A stretch of DNA of 64,000 nt from Stenotrophomonas bentonitica. GTDB taxonomy: Bacteria > Pseudomonadota > Gammaproteobacteria > Xanthomonadales > Xanthomonadaceae. Under the pieces are notes generated by a model, which saw only the letters and a list, made by a program, of their open reading frames with translations, made no database searches and was not told where the DNA came from. Numbering within the stretch: the first letter of the stretch is position 1; the number at the start of each line of letters is the position of its first letter. Positions 8,566 through 19,165 of this stretch are shown one piece after another. A program made the position numbers and the translations under genes. The stretch spans positions 2,170,001 to 2,234,000 of the forward strand of contig NZ_JAAZUH010000001.1 in the NCBI RefSeq assembly GCF_013185915.1. Direction: 5' to 3'.

Positions 8566-10506
8566 CTATGGCTGTAAATGCGCTTCCCGCAGAGCCATGT
8601 CCTCTCTCAGAATACGCTGGATCTCCAGTATCGCGGCCGCGCTCTGTTGCACGCTGTGCCCCGAAATAATGACTTTCTCGGACTGTGCGCCGGGAAGATG
8701 TGCGCTGCGATAAGGCACAAGACCGTCATCGGAATCATCGAGGGCCACTTCGGAATTGGCTTGGGCCACGATCGAGTGATAGCGCACCTGGGATGAGATG
8801 GGAAAGCCCGCCGCCGTACGCACGAACGGATCGTTTTCGTCGAGATTGTTCACGCTATTGGGAATGGTTGCCAGGCTTTCACGGCTGCTGGCGGCCGCAT
8901 TGGGTGTCAGTGTATGGGCGAGTTCTTCGAGCACCGTAATGGGAAAGCGGATAAATCCCGCCATCCAGCGCCCCAGGCGTCCACCCGCGACCGATGTGCC
9001 CCGATGAGGCGCCGCGATGAAGATGGCACTGCTGACATTCGGGAAGGGCTCGAAGCGCAACATGGGATCAATGCGCCTGATCTGCTGCGGCGTCAACCGA
9101 CTGTGATCCGCAGCCAATTGCACCAGCGATTGATCGGTTGACGACACCATCAACCGCGCGATGACCCCGCCCATGCTATGCCCCACCAGCACGAGGTCGG
9201 ACGACGCCGGCGCTTGGCCGGATGGGTCGAAATGCGTCAGCGTATCCCCGAGCGCCCTGCGAATCATGGCGTGGTTCAACGCGACTGGCATGTTGGTCGG
9301 GTAGTAGACCTGCCAGATCTGGTAATGCTGGCGCAGGGCCTCATCGCCCAGGATTTCGTTGGCGAGTTCCACCCAGGCTTCAGGGCTGCTGGCCAGTCCG
9401 TGCAGCATGACGATGATCCGCCTGTTCGGATCGTAGGGCTGCATCAAGTAGACGTGCGGGCGGTCGATGCCACCCTCGCGCCCGAGCAGGCTGCGCAGCG
9501 ACTGGCGGTTGAAATTGGCACGGGCCAGCCATACGCCATAGCCGGCCGTGAAATTGGCCGCCAGCGGCACACGTTGGCCGCGCAGCATAATGGCCGATTC
9601 CACATAGGGGTCATGCACCGTCAGACGGGCTGTACGAGCATGCAGCACGCTGTCCAAGTTGTCTCCGTCGGGATGCAGCAGAACCGTCATGGACGGCGCG
9701 GGCATCTCGCTCCAGGGCAGCGGTTGCTGATCATGTTTTGCCGCTGGGCGACCACCCCGAGTTGGGGCGGCGCTCAGGGACTCGTCCGGAATGACCGCCA
9801 CAAGCTCGGCGCCAAAGCCGTCGCGCCGGTAGAGGCTACGCAATCCACGGAAAGACAGGGACGAGGCTGGCAGGAGTTCGGCTGGCACCGCCGTACTGCC
9901 CGGTAAGCGCGCGCCGCGCATATCCAGCTTCAGTTCCCAGCCTGCAATGTTCCAACTGGTCTGGTCGGACAACTGCGTCGGCATTTGTTGCCGAACTTCG
10001 AACATGCCGGTGGCCGCATGCTCGACGGCATAGTTATACCAATCCCGCACTTGGGTCTGGCGATCCTCGAAGGCCCGCTCTCCCGGAGTATGGTCACCAA
10101 GGAACAGATAAGCATAGGCATAGCGAATCGTCTCAAGCCAGGCGGCTTGCTGCGCTGAACCGGGCTTCATGGCCTGAGCCTGCGCCAGCCATAGTTCGGA
10201 CAGTGCAGCCAGGCGTCTATCCGTGGCAACCCCCGTCACGGTAGCCAAGGCCTCCGCGCACTCCGAGGAGATCGGCTTTGCGCATGCCTGCTCATCCAAT
10301 GCCGCCACCCTGATGGTCTGGACAGTCGCATCGCTGAGCTTGCCACGTGTCAGGATGTCGCCGCGCTTGAGTTCGATGGCCTCCCTGGTAGGTAGCGTAT
10401 GAACTTCAACCACTGGGCCGAACTCGCGCAGGATCGAGCAGCCCCCCAGCAGCAGCGGAGCAAGAGCGGCGCATGTAATGAGAAGGCAGGCCTGCGGGAA
10501 CCTCAT
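8566..10506 (-). CDS. Lipase/esterase-like alpha/beta-hydrolase lipoprotein
   Basis: 646 residues. The N-terminus is a lipoprotein signal with lipobox LLGGC, Cys at residue 23, so the protein is likely anchored in an envelope membrane. A 350-residue N-terminal region of unknown fold precedes an alpha/beta-hydrolase domain: oxyanion region VMLHGLASSPEAW (about 366-378), nucleophile elbow GHSMGG with Ser about 444, and a late GHS (near residue 620) that could supply the catalytic His. Substrate is not evident; the domain resembles triacylglycerol lipases and PGAP1-like hydrolases. Its start overlaps the stop of the upstream DUF4105 gene by 4 bases, and TetR lies upstream in the same unit. Confidence 0.75.
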   Translation of the reverse strand: MRFPQACLLITCAALAPLLLGGCSILREFGPVVEVHTLPTREAIELKRGDILTRGKLSDATVQTIRVAALDEQACAKPISSECAEALATVTGVATDRRLAALSELWLAQAQAMKPGSAQQAAWLETIRYAYAYLFLGDHTPGERAFEDRQTQVRDWYNYAVEHAATGMFEVRQQMPTQLSDQTSWNIAGWELKLDMRGARLPGSTAVPAELLPASSLSFRGLRSLYRRDGFGAELVAVIPDESLSAAPTRGGRPAAKHDQQPLPWSEMPAPSMTVLLHPDGDNLDSVLHARTARLTVHDPYVESAIMLRGQRVPLAANFTAGYGVWLARANFNRQSLRSLLGREGGIDRPHVYLMQPYDPNRRIIVMLHGLASSPEAWVELANEILGDEALRQHYQIWQVYYPTNMPVALNHAMIRRALGDTLTHFDPSGQAPASSDLVLVGHSMGGVIARLMVSSTDQSLVQLAADHSRLTPQQIRRIDPMLRFEPFPNVSSAIFIAAPHRGTSVAGGRLGRWMAGFIRFPITVLEELAHTLTPNAAASSRESLATIPNSVNNLDENDPFVRTAAGFPISSQVRYHSIVAQANSEVALDDSDDGLVPYRSAHLPGAQSEKVIISGHSVQQSAAAILEIQRILREDMALREAHLQP

Positions 10507-11549
10507 GGATTCACCTCGTTGGCAGGGATGCCTGGCACGCCTTGTCGAATCGACATCGAGAAGTCATCCTCTGACACATCGGAAGCAAGGGCACGTTCGT
10601 TGATATGCCCCAGTGCCTGCAATTCATCGTAACGATAGCCAGGCGTCAATCCATGCATGTCGTAGACGTACCGCGCAAAATATCCAGACAGCAGCAGGCG
10701 ATAGTCCATTGGCAATGCGGGCGCAATGACCCGGGCCAGCTCGAATACGATGGTCGTGCAGTTACTGGTTAACGTGTTGTAAAAGCGCGGTTTCTGCCGC
10801 AGTTCATTGGCCGCGTTCAGAAACTCCAGAAACAACGCGCGGGCACTCGCCTGATTCATCTGCAAGCGATAGAGATAAACATCTTCGCCTCGCGCGTTGC
10901 TGCGCGTACGCACAATGTCTCGCTCATCGGCGGCTACCAGGATCTGCTCGAACTGACGGAAGAATCCTCCTACCGCCGAGAAGGACTCATGGCGTTCCTT
11001 GCGAATTTCCAGCGAGAACACCACGCGATCACCGCCATCGAAGCCGAACGACACCAGGGTGTGGGCGATGTGCGGCCCCATCCAGTAGGAAAGCACCAAG
11101 TCGGCGCTGCGCAGACGATCCAGGTCGTATGTGCGGCTCTCCCACTGCGGGGTGTAGTCGGTTTCGCTGCGCCACTGGAAGTTGCGCACATTATTCAGGT
11201 GAACATGGTTGCCGTCGATCCTGGCCTCCAGCAACTGGGCGACATCGTCAGCCCATACACGCTGGTGTGACGGCTGCAGCGTCCCCCACCACATGAGCAG
11301 GGAGGCGGCTGCGATCACAAATGCGAATCCGGCGATGTTGCGATTGCGCCGCCCAAGCAAGCCCGCCCGCGACAAGACAACGGTCACACCCAACGTAGAC
11401 CACATGGCAATGACGAACCATCGCACCACCGAAGGTCCCGGCATCTGATGCCACAGAGCCAGCGCACCCCACACAGTCAGCAGCAGTACCACAAAGCCGA
11501 TCGCCAAGCCTGCAAGGGCGCGCAGGACTCTGTGCATCACTCCGCTCAT
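10503..11549 (-). CDS. DUF4105-domain membrane protein
   Basis: 348 residues. Three hydrophobic segments in the first 95 residues precede a large soluble domain with the DUF4105 pattern: NVRNFQWRSETDY, a W-M-G-P-H segment, and RFYNTLTSNCTT with a conserved Asn-Cys. The Cys, with a conserved His, has led to the view that DUF4105 may be a papain-like or NlpC-like hydrolase, but this is unproven. The gene overlaps its neighbours by 4 bases on both sides (TetR upstream, lipase downstream), so the three form one transcription and translation unit. Partnership with a lipase suggests a task in envelope lipid turnover; that is inference. Confidence 0.75.
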   Translation of the reverse strand: MSGVMHRVLRALAGLAIGFVVLLLTVWGALALWHQMPGPSVVRWFVIAMWSTLGVTVVLSRAGLLGRRNRNIAGFAFVIAAASLLMWWGTLQPSHQRVWADDVAQLLEARIDGNHVHLNNVRNFQWRSETDYTPQWESRTYDLDRLRSADLVLSYWMGPHIAHTLVSFGFDGGDRVVFSLEIRKERHESFSAVGGFFRQFEQILVAADERDIVRTRSNARGEDVYLYRLQMNQASARALFLEFLNAANELRQKPRFYNTLTSNCTTIVFELARVIAPALPMDYRLLLSGYFARYVYDMHGLTPGYRYDELQALGHINERALASDVSEDDFSMSIRQGVPGIPANEVNP

Positions 11550-12184
11550 TGAGGCTGCAAAAGCTCAAGCAACAGTTGCCGGTGCGCATCCCGTAACTGC
11601 ACCAGCGAGATGGAAGGACTGCCCTTGGACAGCATCGAGGAACTCAGCCACAGCACTGCGGGCGCGAGCGCCAACGGGAAGAAGTGTTCGGTCAAGACGC
11701 CTGGGCGAATGACGCCTCGGCGTATGTTGCGGTGGATGATGGTCTGCGCCCGCTCTTTCAGCCCGAGCGCAACTTCGTTGTGCCAACGCTGCACCAGCTC
11801 TGGAGTTCGGGCGCTTTCGGCCAGAAGCAGCCGGTAGATCGACATCGTGGCAGGGGAGCTGAAGGTCGCGTACAGGCGATCCAGGTAGACATCTACCAGC
11901 TCTGGCAACGTCAGATCCTCATCCGGGAGCCAGCCCTGGAAATCACAAATCTGCTTCGTCGTACGTTCGAGCAAGGCGTGAAAAATTTCTTCCTTGCTTT
12001 TGAAGTGGGCATAGATGCCAGCCTTGGACAAGCCCGCGCATTCCGCCAGGCGCTCCATCGACACTGCGTTGTATGTCCGATCCGCGAATTCGACCAGGGC
12101 CGCGTCGAGTATTTCCTCTTTCCTGGCGGCAGAGGACAGGTAGGGGCGCTTGTTGTCTGGCGCGTCATCTTTATTGGGTGGCAT
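11546..12184 (-). CDS. TetR/AcrR-family repressor
   Basis: 212 residues. The N-terminal DNA-binding domain is clear: RKEEILDAALVEFADR, then the helix-turn-helix around SMERLAECAGLSKAGIYAHF, about residues 22-66. The C-terminal ligand domain is of the AcrR-like TetR_C type. It heads a three-gene minus-strand unit (with DUF4105 and lipase genes) and faces the export operon that starts at 12636. Divergent TetR genes usually repress the neighbouring transporter and themselves. A palindrome at 12284-12299 and a promoter at 12318-12345 lie in the shared region. The ligand is unknown. Confidence 0.85.
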   Translation of the reverse strand: MPPNKDDAPDNKRPYLSSAARKEEILDAALVEFADRTYNAVSMERLAECAGLSKAGIYAHFKSKEEIFHALLERTTKQICDFQGWLPDEDLTLPELVDVYLDRLYATFSSPATMSIYRLLLAESARTPELVQRWHNEVALGLKERAQTIIHRNIRRGVIRPGVLTEHFFPLALAPAVLWLSSSMLSKGSPSISLVQLRDAHRQLLLELLQPQ

Positions 12185-12283
12185 TCAAAGGCTCTGTTCA
12201 AAGATCTGAGGGGTGTTCCCATGGGCCTGTCACCGGCTCTACCAAGAATCAGGGCCTTCCTTGAACCCAAGCCGGCAGCTCGA

Positions 12284-12299
12284 ATTGACCTGCGTCAAT
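12284..12299. promoter_or_regulatory. Palindrome, candidate TetR operator
   Basis: ATTGAC-CTGC-GTCAAT is a perfect inverted repeat with 6-base arms and a 4-base centre. It lies between the tetR start (12184) and the -35 box of the divergent export promoter (12318). Position and symmetry fit a TetR-type operator; binding is inferred. Confidence 0.45.
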
Positions 12300-12317
12300 G
12301 ACCGACGAGCCCGCTGA

Positions 12318-12345
12318 TTGCGGTTCTTGGATTGTAACGTATAAT
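12318..12345 (+). promoter_or_regulatory. Promoter of the export operon
   Basis: A perfect -10 box TATAAT (12340-12345) lies 16 bases downstream of TTGCGG (12318-12323). Transcription would start near 12352, giving a leader of about 280 bases before the first gene at 12636. In that leader no gene was recognised; a short hairpin CCCCGC-ATT-GCGGGG occupies 12556-12570. Confidence 0.55.
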
Positions 12346-12635
12346 TGAAAGCAACCGTCCAGTCGTTTGTTTTCAGATTTCACAATGCAGATCAACACAG
12401 GGCGCGAGTGAACCCGGCACATCGGGTTACGACACAGGAAGAGCGCCCTATCAACCAGCCGGGGAACACGGGGATGCACATATCAACAAGGAGATGAAGT
12501 GGGCTTGACAGCACTTGCAAGCAAGAAAGTAGGGCCTGCGGACACCAGCCACGAACCCCGCATTGCGGGGGTGGCAGCCATTCCCTCCTCTGCGACCAGA
12601 CCCTCTTCAGCCCGATACCTGTACGGAACGTGACC

Positions 12636-14123
12636 ATGCTCCCAACTTCCCCGTTGTTTCCCGCGTTCAGATTGCGCGCTGCCTCGTTGGCCCTGAGCGC
12701 CGTCGTCTTGACCGGCTGCATGTCGCTCGCTCCGGCGCCAGACACCCCGCCATTGCCCGTGCCCGAAGCCTGGCCCGCGCATCTTGGATCAGGCACCGAC
12801 GGCGCCCACGCGGGAGAGCTTGCCTGGCAGGCGTACTTCACCGACCCCCTGCTGCAACGCCTCATCGAGACTGCGCTGGAAAACAACCGCGACCTGCGCG
12901 TGGCCGCGCTGCGCGTCGAGGAAGCCAGCGCCACATTCCGCATTCAGCGCTCGGATCGTTTTCCTGCCATGGGCGTGGGCGCCCAAGGTGGACGCGCGCG
13001 GGTCCCTGGCGACCTGAACATGTCGGGCCGATCGCAGGTGGGCGGCGAGTACCGGGCCGAGGTGGGTTTGACCACCTGGGAACTGGATCTGTGGGGTCGG
13101 ATCCGCAACCTGGAAGACGCCGCCCTGCAAACTTGGCTGGCTTCCGACGCGGCTCGCCAGGCCGTCCATTTGGCGCTGATCGCCCAGGTGGCAGACGGCT
13201 ATCTTGGCCTGCGCGAGATCGACGAACGCGTGGCGATCGCACGGCAAACCGTGACCACCCGCGAGGAGTCCTATCGCATTTTCCGGCGCCGCGTCGAAGT
13301 CGGCTCGACCTCGAAGCTGGATCTCACACAGGTCCAGACCCTGCTGAACCAAGCTCAGGCGCTGCTGACGCAGCTTGAGCAGGCTCGCACCACGCAACTG
13401 CACGCCCTGGCACTGCTGGTAGGCGCTGATCCCGGCCCGCTGCCCGCCAAGGCACCCTTCGATGAAACGACGGTTCTGGCTGAGCTGCGGGCCGGTCTGC
13501 CTTCGGAGCTGCTGGTCAGTCGCCCGGACATCATTTCCGCCGAACACCAATTGCGTGCCAGCAATGCCCACATCGGCGCGGCCCGCGCGGCGTTTTTGCC
13601 GCGCATTGCGCTGACCGGCAGCTTCGGCACGGCCAGCTCCGACTTGAATGGCTTGTTCGATTCCGGCAGTCGTGCCTGGACCTTCATGCCCACCCTGTCG
13701 CTGCCCATCTTCGATGGCGGGCGCCGCCGCGCCAATCTGGAGCTGAGCGAAGTGCGCCGCGACATCGCCGTCGCCGGATACGAAAAAACCATTCAAACGG
13801 CCTTCCGCGAGGTGGCCGATGCGCTGAGCGCAAAGCACTGGCTGGCTGAGCAGTTGACGATCCAGAGAGCCAACCTGGAAGCGCAAAGCGAACGCGCACG
13901 CCTGGCCAAGTTGCGCTACGACAACGGCTCGGCCGCCTTCTTGGAAGTGCTGGATGCCCAACGCGATCTGCTGGGAGCCCAGCAACAACTGGTACAGGCG
14001 CGCCGCGCGCTGCTGTCCAGCCAGGTGGCGCTGTATGCCGCGCTCGGCGGCGGCACCCTCGCCGCAGCCGGCGAGGCACAGGGTGCGGCCTCGACTCCCG
14101 CTTCCACCCCATCAACCCGTTAA
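12636..14123 (+). CDS. Outer-membrane efflux factor, NodT-type lipoprotein
   Basis: 495 residues from the ATG at 12636; a GTG two codons earlier is also possible. A lipobox VLTGC places the lipidated Cys at residue 28. Two OEP (TolC-like) repeats follow, with typical motifs: [30 protein letters not shown], and in the second half [23 protein letters not shown] and [13 protein letters not shown]. NodT-type proteins form trimeric channels through the outer membrane for tripartite pumps. The next two genes encode a HlyD-type adaptor and an ABC ATPase/permease, so this is the outlet of an ABC-type exporter, not an RND pump. Confidence 0.9.
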   Translation: MLPTSPLFPAFRLRAASLALSAVVLTGCMSLAPAPDTPPLPVPEAWPAHLGSGTDGAHAGELAWQAYFTDPLLQRLIETALENNRDLRVAALRVEEASATFRIQRSDRFPAMGVGAQGGRARVPGDLNMSGRSQVGGEYRAEVGLTTWELDLWGRIRNLEDAALQTWLASDAARQAVHLALIAQVADGYLGLREIDERVAIARQTVTTREESYRIFRRRVEVGSTSKLDLTQVQTLLNQAQALLTQLEQARTTQLHALALLVGADPGPLPAKAPFDETTVLAELRAGLPSELLVSRPDIISAEHQLRASNAHIGAARAAFLPRIALTGSFGTASSDLNGLFDSGSRAWTFMPTLSLPIFDGGRRRANLELSEVRRDIAVAGYEKTIQTAFREVADALSAKHWLAEQLTIQRANLEAQSERARLAKLRYDNGSAAFLEVLDAQRDLLGAQQQLVQARRALLSSQVALYAALGGGTLAAAGEAQGAASTPASTPSTR

Positions 14124-14137
14124 GGCACGCCGAACCC

Positions 14138-15217
14138 ATGACTGTCTCCCCCTCTCTCAAGAAAAAACTCCTGGTCGCTTTCGCTGCAGCGGTTGTTGCC
14201 GCGCTGGCCTGGTGGAGCTGGACGAGGTTTACCGACAGCGGCCCGGGCGAAGGATTCGTCAACGGCAATGGCCGCATCGAAGCCACCGAGATCGACGTGG
14301 CCACCAAACTTCCCGGCCGCATCGAAGACATCCTGGTGCGTGAAGGCGATTTCGTCACAGCCGGCCAGCCACTGGCCAAGATGCGGCTGGAAACGCTGGA
14401 AGCGCAGCGCGACGAGGCCCTGGCCATGCGTCAGCAGGCTGAGCATTCGGTGACCGCGGCGCAGGCACAGGTGGCGCTGCGTGAAGCCGACGTGACTGCC
14501 GCCTTGGCTCTGGTTGGTCAGCGCGAGTCCGAACTGGACGCCGCGCAACGGCGCCTGACACGCTCCAGCACGCTGTCGAGTGAGGGAGCCGCCTCGATCC
14601 AGGAACTGGACGATGACCGGGCGCGCGTACGGGGCGCCCAAGCGACCCTCGCGGCCAGCAAGGCACAGGCCGCCGCTGCCCGCGCCGCGGTCGAAGCCGC
14701 CAGGGCGCAGTTTGTCGGCGCGCAGTCCAGCGTGTCCGCCGCTACGGCCAGTATCAGCCGCATCGAAGCCGACATCCGCGACAGCGAACTGCGGTCTCCG
14801 CGCGACGGACGGGTTCAGGTGCGTGTCGCGCAACCCGGCGAGGTGCTTGGAGCGGGCGGACGTGTCTTGAACCTCCTTGATCTGTCGGACGTGTACATCA
14901 CCTTCTTCCTGCCCGAAACCGTGGCCGGCCGCGTTGCGCTGGGCTCGGAGGTTCGCATCATTCTGGATGCCGCGCCCGAGTATGTGATTCCAGCCACCGT
15001 TTCCTTCGTCGCCAGCGCAGCGCAGTTCACCCCCAAGACGGTGGAAACCGCCAGCGAGCGACAAAAGCTGATGTTTCGCGTGCGCGCGCAGATTTCGCAG
15101 GAGCTGCTGCGTGAGCACCTGAACCAGGTCAAGACCGGTCTGCCCGGCGTAGCCTGGGTCAAGCTCGACGCCAAGGCCGAGTGGCCTCAGAACCTCTCCG
15201 TTCGTGTGCCGGAGTAA
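14138..15217 (+). CDS. HlyD-family periplasmic adaptor (YhiI-like)
   Basis: 359 residues, starting 14 bases after the previous stop. One membrane anchor at about residues 10-27 is followed by the biotinyl-lipoyl-like half motif ([18 protein letters not shown], about residues 45-62), a long coiled-coil hairpin rich in Ala, Gln and Arg (about 85-215), the second lipoyl half ([17 protein letters not shown]) and a beta-barrel domain. This is the layout of membrane-fusion proteins such as YhiI/YbhG. It should link the inner-membrane ABC complex to the outer-membrane factor. Confidence 0.9.
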   Translation: MTVSPSLKKKLLVAFAAAVVAALAWWSWTRFTDSGPGEGFVNGNGRIEATEIDVATKLPGRIEDILVREGDFVTAGQPLAKMRLETLEAQRDEALAMRQQAEHSVTAAQAQVALREADVTAALALVGQRESELDAAQRRLTRSSTLSSEGAASIQELDDDRARVRGAQATLAASKAQAAAARAAVEAARAQFVGAQSSVSAATASISRIEADIRDSELRSPRDGRVQVRVAQPGEVLGAGGRVLNLLDLSDVYITFFLPETVAGRVALGSEVRIILDAAPEYVIPATVSFVASAAQFTPKTVETASERQKLMFRVRAQISQELLREHLNQVKTGLPGVAWVKLDAKAEWPQNLSVRVPE

Positions 15218-15220
15218 GAT

Positions 15221-17986
15221 ATGAGCCACAGCGCGCAGCTCGCGACCGTTGCAAGTGTCCGCCAGGTAAGACTGCGCTACCGCGACGTCATTGCCTTGGA
15301 TGGCATTGACCTGGACATCCCCGCTGGACGGATGGTCGGTCTGATCGGCCCCGACGGCGTGGGCAAATCCAGTCTGCTCTCATTGCTGGCGGGTGTGCGC
15401 ATCATCCAGGAGGGCACGGTCGAGGTGCTGGGTGGCGACATGGCCAGCAAGGCCCATCGCAAGCAGGTATGCCCGCGCATCGCCTACATGCCGCAGGGAC
15501 TGGGCAAAAACCTGTATCCGACGCTCTCGGTCGAGGAGAATCTGCAATTCTTCGCGCGCCTGTTCGGTCATGGCGCCGCAGAGCGCCGCCAGCGGATCGA
15601 CGAACTGACTCAGGCCACTGGCCTGTTCAAATTCCTGGAGCGCCCGGCAGGCAAGCTGTCCGGGGGCATGAAGCAAAAACTCGGCCTGTGCTGCGCGCTG
15701 ATTCATGACCCGGATTTTCTGATTCTCGATGAGCCGACGACTGGCGTGGACCCGCTGGCGCGCGCGCAGTTCTGGGATCTGATTGACCGTATCCGCGCCG
15801 ATCGCCCCGGCATGAGCGTGATTGTGGCCACGGCCTACATGGATGAGGCCCAGCGCTTCGACTGGCTGGCCGCCATCGACGACGGCAAGGTCCTCGCCAC
15901 CGGTACGCCGAAGGAATTGCTGGAGACAACAAACAGCCCGAACCTGGAAGAGGCATTCATCCGCCTGCTCCCGGAAGAGAAAAAGCGCGGACACCAAGCG
16001 GTTGTCATTCCGCCTCTGCCTGAGGACGGCGCGGACGATATCGCCATCGAAGCCGAGGGGCTGACCATGCGCTTTGGCGACTTCGTTGCTGTCGACAGTG
16101 TCTCCTTCCGTATCCGGCGCGGTGAGATCTTCGGCTTCCTCGGTTCCAACGGGTGCGGCAAGTCCACGACGATGAAGATGCTCACCGGCCTGCTGCCGGC
16201 GAGCGAGGGCCGGGCCTGGCTGTTCGGCCACGAAGTGAACCCGCATGATCTGGGCACCCGCCGCCGCGTCGGCTACATGTCCCAAGCGTTCTCGCTCTAC
16301 AGCGAAATCACGGTACGCCAGAACCTGGAGTTGCACGCCAAGCTGTTCAGCGTGCCCCCGAAGGACATTCCGGGCCGCGTCGAAGAGATGGTGGAGCGCT
16401 TCGGCCTGGTGGACGTCATCGACAGTCTGCCGGCCAGTCTGCCTCTGGGCATACGCCAGCGCCTGTCGCTGGCCGTTGCCATGGTGCACAAGCCAGAGTT
16501 GCTGATTCTGGACGAACCGACCTCCGGCGTCGATCCGGTGGCACGCGACGCGTTCTGGCGGCTGCTCATCGAGCTGTCGCGGCGCGACCGGGTGACGGTC
16601 TTCATTTCCACCCACTTCATGAACGAGGCCGAACGCTGCGACCGCATGTCGATGATGCATGCGGGCAAGGTGCTCGACAGCGACGTGCCCGCCAGACTGG
16701 TTGAGAAGCGTGGTGCCAAAACCCTGGAAGAGGCCTTCATCGGCTACCTCGTCGAAGCGGAGGGCGGCACGGCCGCCCCGGCCAGCCAGCCTCCGGCTGC
16801 CGACCAGGCGGATCAGCCACCCGCGGTGCCCGCCGAACACGGCGGCGGTCACTCCGCTGGCGGTTTCAGTCTGCAGCGCATGTTCAGCTATCTATGGCGC
16901 GAAACGCTGGAACTGCAGCGCGACCCGGTGCGCGCCACGCTGGCGCTGGGCGGTTCGCTGCTGCTGATGTTCGTGATCGGCTTCGGCATCACCATGGACG
17001 TCGAGGACCTGAGCTATGCGGTGCTCGATCGCGACCAGACCACGCTTAGCCAGAACTACACGCTGAACTTGGCCGGATCGCGCTACTTCACCGAGCACGC
17101 GCCGATCATCGACTACGAGGACCTTGATCGACGCATGCGCAACGGCGAACTGTCGCTGGCCATCGAAATCCCCGCTGGCTTTGCCCGCGACGTGTTGCGG
17201 GGCCAGAACGTGCAGATCGGCGCCTGGCTCGACGGCGCCATGCCGCAGCGCGCGGAAACCGTCCAGGGCTACGTTCAGGGCATGCACCAGCACTGGCTGC
17301 AGATACAGGCCAGCGAGCGCGGCGGCGCCAGCATGGCTGGCAACACCAACGTCGAGACGCGCTTTCGCTACAACCCCGATGTCAAGAGCCTGCCGGCCAT
17401 GGTGCCTGCGGTGATCCCTCTGCTGCTGCTCATGCTGCCGGCCATGCTGACCGCGCTGGCGGTGGTGCGCGAGAAAGAGACGGGATCGATCACCAATCTC
17501 TACGTGACGCCGGTCACGCGCATCGAGTTCCTGCTTGGCAAGCAGTTGCCCTATGTCGGCCTGGCCATGGTGAACTTCCTGCTGATGAGCCTGCTCGCAG
17601 TGACCATCTTCGGTGTGCCGGTCAAGGGCAGCTTCTTCACCCTGGCGCTGGCCGCGCTGATCTTCTCCTTCGCCGCGACAGGCATGGGGCTGCTGGCCTC
17701 GGCCGTTACACGCAGCCAGATCGCGGCCATGTTCTTCGCCATGATCGGCACCCTCATACCGGCCACCCAGTTCGCCGGCCTGATCGATCCCGTGTCCTCG
17801 CTCGAAGGCTCCAGCAAGTTCATCGGCGAGATCTACCCCGCCACGCACATGATTTCCATCAGCCGTGGCGTATTCAGCAAAGCGCTTGGCCTGGCCGACC
17901 TGACAGGGCCGCTGTGGTCGATGCTCATTTCGGTTCCGGTCATTCTCGGCGTGGCTGTTTTGCTACTCAAGAAGCAGGAGCGTTGA
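15221..17986 (+). CDS. rbbA: RbbA-like fused ABC transporter (two ATPase domains plus permease)
   Basis: 921 residues. First ATPase domain: Walker [10 protein letters not shown] at about 43-51, signature LSGGM at 146, Walker B FLILDEPT at about 165. Second ATPase domain: Walker [11 protein letters not shown] at about 308-317, signature position reading LPLGI (about 407-411) in place of LSGGQ, Walker B LLILDEPT. From about residue 555 an ABC2-type permease domain follows, with an N-terminal segment, a large periplasmic loop and five or six C-terminal helices. The order matches E. coli RbbA (YhiH), which was named for ribosome binding but sits with yhiI and yhhJ in an export operon, as here. 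The transported substrate is unknown. Confidence 0.88.
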   Translation: MSHSAQLATVASVRQVRLRYRDVIALDGIDLDIPAGRMVGLIGPDGVGKSSLLSLLAGVRIIQEGTVEVLGGDMASKAHRKQVCPRIAYMPQGLGKNLYPTLSVEENLQFFARLFGHGAAERRQRIDELTQATGLFKFLERPAGKLSGGMKQKLGLCCALIHDPDFLILDEPTTGVDPLARAQFWDLIDRIRADRPGMSVIVATAYMDEAQRFDWLAAIDDGKVLATGTPKELLETTNSPNLEEAFIRLLPEEKKRGHQAVVIPPLPEDGADDIAIEAEGLTMRFGDFVAVDSVSFRIRRGEIFGFLGSNGCGKSTTMKMLTGLLPASEGRAWLFGHEVNPHDLGTRRRVGYMSQAFSLYSEITVRQNLELHAKLFSVPPKDIPGRVEEMVERFGLVDVIDSLPASLPLGIRQRLSLAVAMVHKPELLILDEPTSGVDPVARDAFWRLLIELSRRDRVTVFISTHFMNEAERCDRMSMMHAGKVLDSDVPARLVEKRGAKTLEEAFIGYLVEAEGGTAAPASQPPAADQADQPPAVPAEHGGGHSAGGFSLQRMFSYLWRETLELQRDPVRATLALGGSLLLMFVIGFGITMDVEDLSYAVLDRDQTTLSQNYTLNLAGSRYFTEHAPIIDYEDLDRRMRNGELSLAIEIPAGFARDVLRGQNVQIGAWLDGAMPQRAETVQGYVQGMHQHWLQIQASERGGASMAGNTNVETRFRYNPDVKSLPAMVPAVIPLLLLMLPAMLTALAVVREKETGSITNLYVTPVTRIEFLLGKQLPYVGLAMVNFLLMSLLAVTIFGVPVKGSFFTLALAALIFSFAATGMGLLASAVTRSQIAAMFFAMIGTLIPATQFAGLIDPVSSLEGSSKFIGEIYPATHMISISRGVFSKALGLADLTGPLWSMLISVPVILGVAVLLLKKQER

Positions 17987-17987
17987 G

Positions 17988-19118
17988 ATGCGCAGAAGAA
18001 ACCTGGCCAACATCTACGACCTTGGTGTCAAGGAGCTGTGGAGTCTTTGGCGCGATCCGATGATGCTTGTGCTCATCGTCTACGTGTTCACCGCGTCGGT
18101 CTACACCAAGGCCACGTCCATGCCGGAGACGCTGCACAACGCGCCCATCGCCATCGTCGACGAGGATAATTCGGCGCTGTCCCAGCGGGTTGCCTCGGCC
18201 TTCTACCCCCCGCAGTTCACGCCACCGGCCATGATCGACTATGGGGACGTGGACCCGGGCATGGACGCGGGGCTGTACACCTTCGCTCTGGTCATTCCGC
18301 CCAACTTCCAGCGCGACGTGCTGGCGGGGCGATCGCCTGCCGTGCAGCTCAATGTCGACGCCACCCGCATGAGCCAGGCCTTCACCGGCAGTGGCCATGT
18401 TCAACAAATTTTCACCGGTGAAGTCAACGAGTTCGTCAAGCGTTATCGCAGCACCACCGCGCCACCCGTGGATCTGGCCTTGCGCGCGCGCTTCAACCCC
18501 GCCCTCGACAAGGCCTGGTTCGGCTCGGTGGTGCAGATCATCAACCACATCACACTGCTGTCCATCATCCTGACCGGCGCAGCGCTGATCCGCGAGCGCG
18601 AGCACGGCACCATCGAGCACCTGCTGGTGATGCCGGTCACGCCCGCGCAGATCATGCTTTCCAAGGTCTGGTCGATGGCTCTGGTCGTGCTGATCGCCTC
18701 CTTCCTGTCCCTCAACCTCATGGTGCGCGGCGTCCTGGGCGTGCCCATCGAGGGCTCCCTTGCGCTGTTTTTCGCCGGCGCGGCGCTGAGTCTCTTCGCC
18801 ACCACGTCGATGGGCATCTTCATCGCCACGCTGGCGCGCAACATGCCGCAGTTCGGCATGTTGATGATGCTCACCATCATGCCGCTGCAGATGCTCTCGG
18901 GTGGCACCACGCCGCGCGAAAGCATGCCCGAGATCGTGCAGAACATCATGCTGATCGCGCCCACCACCCATTTCGTGGAATTGAGCCAGGCCATTCTCTA
19001 CCGGGGTGCGGGCCTGGAGACGGTGTGGCAGCCCTTTCTGGCGCTGGCCTTGATCGGCACGGTGCTGTTTTCCCTGTCGTTGGCGCGTTTTCGCAAAACC
19101 ATCGGCCAGATGGCCTGA
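17988..19118 (+). CDS. yhhJ: ABC2-type permease (YhhJ-like)
   Basis: 376 residues, starting one base after the rbbA stop. One transmembrane segment near residues 22-40, a periplasmic domain of about 140 residues, then a block of five or six helices from about residue 180 with GAALIREREHGTIEHLLVMP, the conserved amphipathic segment of ABC2 permeases. It corresponds to YhhJ in the E. coli yhiI-rbbA-yhhJ operon and should pair with the permease half of the RbbA-like protein. With the outer-membrane factor and HlyD protein it completes a four-gene exporter. Confidence 0.88.
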   Translation: MRRRNLANIYDLGVKELWSLWRDPMMLVLIVYVFTASVYTKATSMPETLHNAPIAIVDEDNSALSQRVASAFYPPQFTPPAMIDYGDVDPGMDAGLYTFALVIPPNFQRDVLAGRSPAVQLNVDATRMSQAFTGSGHVQQIFTGEVNEFVKRYRSTTAPPVDLALRARFNPALDKAWFGSVVQIINHITLLSIILTGAALIREREHGTIEHLLVMPVTPAQIMLSKVWSMALVVLIASFLSLNLMVRGVLGVPIEGSLALFFAGAALSLFATTSMGIFIATLARNMPQFGMLMMLTIMPLQMLSGGTTPRESMPEIVQNIMLIAPTTHFVELSQAILYRGAGLETVWQPFLALALIGTVLFSLSLARFRKTIGQMA

Positions 19119-19165
19119 TCGGTTCACCGCCCACTTGGGCATTTCAACCAGTAAGGAGCTTGACC

